Below are positions 59,330-64,000 of a DNA stretch of 64,000 nt, piece by piece. Both the position numbers and the translations under genes were made by a program. The notes beneath the pieces were generated by a model. It saw only the letters and a program-made list of their open reading frames with translations. It had not been told where the DNA came from and made no database searches. This DNA is from Apostichopus japonicus. Taxonomy: Eukaryota; Echinodermata; Holothuroidea; Aspidochirotida; Stichopodidae. Every line of letters begins with the position of its first letter. The first letter of the stretch is position 1. The stretch is taken from assembly GCF_037975245.1 (NCBI RefSeq), contig NC_092570.1, positions 8,991,001 to 9,055,000 on the forward strand. The letters are read 5' to 3'.

Positions 59330-60045
59330 AATAGTGCAATGACCAGATTATAGTGATACCTAACAGTGCAGTAGTGCATATTACAGATTATAATGATACC
59401 TAACAGTGCAGAAGTGCATAGACCAGCTTATATAGATACCTAATAATGCAATAGTGCATAGACCTATAGCACATAGCTTGTAGTGCATATAGTGACCTAT
59501 AGTGCATAGCTTGTAAAGATACCTAACAGTCCAGTAGTGCATAGACCATATTATAATGATACCTAATAGTGCAGTAGTGCATAGACCAGATTATAATGAT
59601 ACCTAACACTATAGTAGTGCATAGACCACCTTATAAAGATACAGATTATAATGATACCTAAAAGTACAGTAGTGCATAGACCAGCTTATAAAGATACCTA
59701 ACAGTGCAATAGTGCATAGACCAGCATATAAAGATACCTAACAGTGCAATATTGCATAGACCAGCTTATAAAGATACTGAACAGTGCAGTAGTGCATAGA
59801 CCAGCTTAAAATGATACCTAACATTGCAGTAGTGCATAGACCAGCTTATAAAGATACCCAACAGTGCAATAGTGCATAGACCAGCTTGTAAAGATACCTA
59901 ACAGTGCAGTAGTGCATAGACCAGCATATAAAGATACCTAACAGTACAATATTGCATAGACCAGCTTATTAAGATACTGAACAGTGTAGTAGTGCATAGA
60001 CCAGCTTAAAATGATACCTAACAGTGCAGTAGTGCATAGACCTTC
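59330..60045. repeat. 44-bp minisatellite, about 15 copies
   Basis: Unit ACCTAACAGTGCAGTAGTGC, ATAGACCAGCTTATAAAGAT. Units near 59460-59520 and 59640 are rearranged; a pair of neighbouring units (AGCATATAAAG with ATTGCATAG) is repeated as a block at 59725 and 59925. Confidence 0.92.
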
Positions 60046-61440
60046 AACATAATGTCCAATAGCCTGTTTAATAATTGGATTCTTTTTCTACCAAGATAGA
60101 AATGAAATGAAAAATTAATGCAATATATAATAAATACCAGTTTCAAAGAAATTTCTCAAAATCATCCACAATACAGAGCTAGTTAAATAGATATGAACAT
60201 TAACGCAAGGTACCTACTGTGTGCCAGCACTGTGTATCTGGTAATTCCACAGAATTCCAAAGACAATATTGAACTTGAATCTTTAAGTTTCTTGGAAAAA
60301 AGAATTAGCAAGCAGTTCAAGAGTAGATTTAGTATTGAATTTACACTCTTTGTGCATTGCTTTCTGAGCTTATTGCAATGGTATTGCTGGTGGCCTATCA
60401 TCACACTCACTCGACAGGATATCAGTGGTTTCCTGTATTGCCTACAAACCAGCAAAGATTACGAGACTGGCTGGATGAAATATATTATGATAGTTGTATT
60501 TCCTGTGCTACGGCACACATATCAAACAGGTGTAGTTTAATACTCACTGACTGGAATCCGATCGATCCCAACTCACAATGCAGGTTTAATATCGAAGCTA
60601 AATGAGAAATCATAAAATGACTGGCGCAACCACTTCCATATAATTATGAATGTTTCAGACAGATATTGGGCAAACTCAATCCAATATGGTAAGACTGCAT
60701 AGCATCCCCAAACTAGCTTTACCTTGTAGCTGGAGAGTCTGGACACAGATTAGGTCCAAGTGAGTTTCGTGCCATAGCTATAAAATTAGTTTTGCACTGG
60801 TGAAGAATTGCGATATATATGCCTATTTATAATTTTAATTGTTCAAAACCAAGTATTCAAAAGAGACTTACTGAATATTTGAGCAAGTTTTGACTATTAA
60901 TCAATCATCGATGAAAGTTAGGCTGATTTTATTTTATTCTCAGACAAGTGATTCTGGATGCCTGTGTGTGACATCACAAGAGGCCAACTAGTCTAGATGC
61001 ATGTTATTTCTTACAACCTACTACAGTTTCACAATTATTCAAAAATTTCAAAGTTTACAGTCCAGGCTTTTCATCCAAAGTGCAATAATAATTATATCTA
61101 GATTATTAACAATGCAATCTTTACAACTAATGTAGGAGCAATTATGATATAGAGCCCTTTGATGGCAACACTGGATGTTTAATCTGCAGAGCACCATTTT
61201 AAAAATCCAAGCGCTTTCATTTGGACAACCAAAAAATCCTTCCGACGACCAAATATGAAGGCAAGGTTGTCCAAAGAAAAAAAACTTTTTCTTAAAAATG
61301 AGCCTGGATATATATATATTTATATATATAAATATATATAAATATATATATAGGTGACAATCGCCACACCATGCAGGTGGCAAATGCCTACAGTGGAATT
61401 ACGACCTTCCTTATCGGTTTCGAACCTCTGGACATACAAT
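60046..61440. other. Unassigned DNA with AT microsatellite
   Basis: Open frames of about 115 and 90 codons on opposite strands near 60190-60540 overlap and have no recognisable domain. (TA)n-type sequence lies at 61308-61353. Confidence 0.4.
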
Positions 61441-61590
61441 CAGCGTTCTTAGCCTAGTGGTTAGGGTGTCCGCATATAAAGCGGGAGGCCAGGGTTTGAA
61501 TCCCGGTGGAAGCTGGAAGTTTTTTCACTGTTCCGGATTTTCCAACTCACTACAATTTCCAATATATATATATATATATATATCCCATAT
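61441..61590 (+). mobile_element. tRNA-like SINE with TA microsatellite tail
   Basis: Head AGCCTAGTGGTTAGGGTGTC (A box), anticodon-arm-like TCCGC/GCGGG, and AGGGTTTGAATCCCGGT (B box, paired T stem). A tail unlike that of the SINE at 51858 follows and ends in (TA)n at 61563-61582. This would be a second SINE lineage, or a tRNA pseudogene. Confidence 0.7.
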
Positions 61591-61940
61591 TATTTTGAAC
61601 ACTTACTTTCTGGTTCTTAACTCTAGATGTGGTTGTTCAATTTGTCAGACAAACATTTCAAAGCTCCAGCAGAACAATCACATAAGTACTGTTAATCATG
61701 TTACCATGACAACATCTTCTTCATTTTCTTGTCTCCTTTATAAGTCTACAATATCTGTAATGTTTGTTTAAGGTGTTTATATATTGACTTGCTTGAGGAA
61801 TCTTCAATTTACAATGATTGTCATCAATCAATCTTAATCATCCTATAATGAGTTTTAACTCTGCTACAATTTGTTACCTGCTGTCACATCTTTGCTTTTT
61901 CGGCAAAGAAATGGATAAATATGGATCACCACCAACTAAG

Positions 61941-62006
61941 GGTTGGATAGCTCAGTTTGGTGAGAGCATAGGGGGCTTGTAAACTTGAGGTCACCTGTTC
62001 TAGCCA
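61941..62006 (+). mobile_element. tRNA-like head, Thr type (TGT anticodon loop), degenerate
   Basis: GGTTGGATAGCTCAGTTTGG, GAGAGC (A box and D arm), anticodon loop CTTGTAA, and GGTCACCTGTTCTAGCC as a decayed B box. It is probably a SINE head or tRNA pseudogene. Confidence 0.6.
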
Positions 62007-62179
62007 TTTTTAAAACTACAAAAGAGTTCCAGATATTCTTACATATTACCAGATATTTCAAATGAGCTGTTGCAGGCTGTTTAAGATGCACATTAAACAT
62101 GCATGCATGTTCAACGATAGAATAAATCAAATAAATCTTGATCAAAATTTACAAAATTCTTGCTAAAGATCACCTTAAA

Positions 62180-62800
62180 ATTAGACCTATATACTTGCAA
62201 GCATAGATGGTCTTTAAGTTGTTAAATTAACAACACCCTACTAATTATTTGCTTAAATATTTGATTTCACAATTTAAGTAGGATTACATTTATCTGAGTA
62301 ATGAAGACCTTTACTTGCAAGCATAGATGGTCTTTAAGTTGTTAAATTAACAACACCCTACTAATTATTTGCTTAAATATTTGATTTCACTATTTAAGTA
62401 GGATTACATTTATCTGAGTAATGAAGACCTATACTTGCAAGCATAGATGGTATTTAAGTTGTTAAATTTAATAACAACACCCTACTTATTGTTTGCTTAA
62501 ATATTTGATTTCACTATTTAAGTAGGATTACAATTATCTGAGAAATGAAGACCTATACTTGCAAGCATAGATGGTATTTAAGTTGTTAAATTTAATAAAA
62601 ACACCCTACTTATTTGTTTGCTTTAATATTTGATTTCACTATTTAATTAGGATTACATATATCTGAGTAATGAAGGCCTATACTTGCAAGCATAGATGGT
62701 ATTTAAGTTGTTAAATTTAATAAAAACACCCTACTCATTGTTTTCTTTAATATTTAATTTCACTATTTAAGTAGGATTACATTCATCTGAGTAAACAAAG
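62180..62800. repeat. Tandem repeat of about 120 bp, five copies
   Basis: Unit: TACTTGCAAGCATAGATGGT, TTTAAGTTGTTAAATTAACA, ACACCCTACTAATTATTTGC, TTAAATATTTGATTTCAC, AAGTAGGATTACATTTATCT, GAGTAATGAAGACC. Copies 1 and 2 are almost identical; copies 3-5 share ATGGTATTTAAG and an extra TTTAATA. Confidence 0.95.
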
Positions 62801-63589
62801 CCTGAACTACCTTAAAGCTAGATCTTATAATCTACAAAGCCAGCGAGATATTAATCTTGTAAGGTCACAAAAGCAACTACGTACCATTTTTTTGGTAGAG
62901 AATGATTAGTATAAAAACACAGGCAGCCAAGATCCTCTACTGCAAGAATGCACAGGACTGAACACAAAACACAGCTCGTTTTCTCCAAAACAGGAAATAT
63001 AGAAAACCTGAACTCTTCCAAAAGATGGCACAGACAGAAATGTGTTCCGTGTGACTTCCTGTACGGTGTTTAAAGCCTCTCGAGCCTCACCAGACCTTGA
63101 TAAACTACAGGCTCTCTCCACAGAGAGAGTTGTGAAAACCATTTGGGGGAAAGTGTCATGTTCAGGAAAAGTCGTGAATTTTAATTGAGCTTGGCAGGTT
63201 CTCTTAAAAGGCAAAAGTAGTTTAAGACGGAAGTTAGGCTATTAAATTCATTCAAAGTTTTGTTTTGTTTTTTGTTTTGTTTTCAGAGACGAGAGGGAAA
63301 GAAAAGAACGAGTTAGAGGGAGAGAGACAGAGACGGAGAGAAAATCCAAAGGATTTGATATGATGGACACTATTATGAAAGTGTTTCTACATGATCCCCT
63401 CCAAGCCTTAACCCAAGCATTACAGTCACAGTGTACATAGTGACAATAGCAAAACATAAAGCTATTAACCAGTCATTGGTGAATAACAAACATGCTAGTT
63501 TGAGATTAAGGCAACAGAAAGATAGTTGTAATGAACAGAGGCATCAATATCTGTATTAAAGGGGAAATTCGTGCAATTATACCAGTAAC
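62801..63589. other. Unassigned DNA
   Basis: A minus-strand open frame of about 100 codons (62906-63214) has plausible composition but no domain I recognise. I found no splice pair linking it to the 56683 exon. Purine-rich sequence lies at 63285-63345. Confidence 0.4.
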
Positions 63590-64000
63590 ACCAAACTAGA
63601 CCGCATTCCAGTACAAACTAACAAAATGAACCCTTCTTTGAGGTAGTATACTCATACACAGTGAAGTCTAAAGTGCTATCAGACCTCACTCCAGTACAAA
63701 ACCAAGGTAATGAACCCTGGTTTAAGGTAGTACTCACACACAGTGCAGCCCACAGTACCAGCATACCTCATCGCAATACAAAAACAATGTAATGATCCCT
63801 GGTTTGAGGTAGTACTCACCTACAGTATAGCTTACAGTGTTAACAGACCTCACTCCAGTATAGAATAAGGTAAATGAACCCTGGTTTGAGGTAGTATACT
63901 CACCCACAGTATAGCTTACAGTGTTAACAGACCTCATTACAGTATAGAACAAGGTAAATACACCCTGGTTTGAGGTAGTACTCAATCACAGTATAGCTTA
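63590..64000. repeat. Tandem repeat of about 80-85 bp, about five copies, cut by the window edge
   Basis: Units contain TGAACCCTGGTTTGAGGTAG, ACTCACCCACAGTATAGCTT and ACAGTGTTAACAGACCTCA. The array runs off the right end of the window. Confidence 0.92.

Noticed and set aside
61441-62006. Functional tRNA genes
   Set aside because: A and B boxes are present, but acceptor or anticodon stems are imperfect and no clean terminator follows; SINE heads or pseudogenes are more likely.
62906-63214. Minus-strand 102-codon frame as a possible upstream exon of the actin gene
   Set aside because: It shows no ankyrin or other domain and no splice pair that connects in phase.
1-64000. CRISPR array among the many direct repeats
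   Set aside because: The repeats are contiguous tandem units without unique spacers, and the window is clearly eukaryotic.

Overview
This is a piece of a eukaryotic, almost certainly animal, nuclear genome. It is AT-rich, with short coding exons bounded by GT-AG splice sites, tRNA-derived SINEs, many hAT-type DNA transposons and an exceptional density of minisatellites. The element types and the two genes fit a marine invertebrate; an echinoderm or other invertebrate deuterostome is my guess, at low confidence. Only two protein-coding genes can be supported, and they lie tail to tail.

Gene 1 (plus strand, about 20.06-27.48 kb) is a glutathione peroxidase of the animal tetrameric GPx1/GPx3 type. 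Two exons are visible (20061-20324 and 27053-27484), joined in phase 0 across a 6.7 kb intron packed with nested hAT elements. The fold-defining motifs are kept, but the catalytic residues are not: His stands at the Sec/Cys position, Leu at the Gln position and Asp at the Trp position. It looks like a GPx pseudoenzyme. Its stop codon lies at the edge of a minisatellite whose repeats carry polyadenylation-signal hexamers.

Gene 2 (minus strand, at least 30.96-56.72 kb, 5' end outside or not recognised) has six phase-compatible exons totalling 666 codons plus stop. They encode a proline-rich actin-regulatory scaffold: EVH1-type and SH3-type ligand motifs, several Tyr motifs, a WH2-like helix and a C-terminus with three P-x-W-K-K/R repeats followed by basic helices, like the actin-bundling end of espin and related proteins. 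Its introns hold a 16 kb gap, higher-order minisatellites, SINEs and hAT elements.

Layout: 1-10.5 kb unassigned DNA with TTAA-ended MITEs, a nuclear-receptor-like repeat and one hAT MITE; 10.5-12 kb a 60-bp minisatellite; 12-20 kb unassigned DNA, a SINE, hAT MITEs and a 200-bp AGAGG microsatellite; 20-28.2 kb the GPx gene and its repeat; 28.2-30.9 kb intergenic; 30.9-56.7 kb the actin-scaffold gene; 56.7-64 kb tandem arrays and tRNA-like sequences. At least eight hAT insertions can be dated against each other by target-site duplications (seven of them exact or 7/8) and by two clear cases of nesting.
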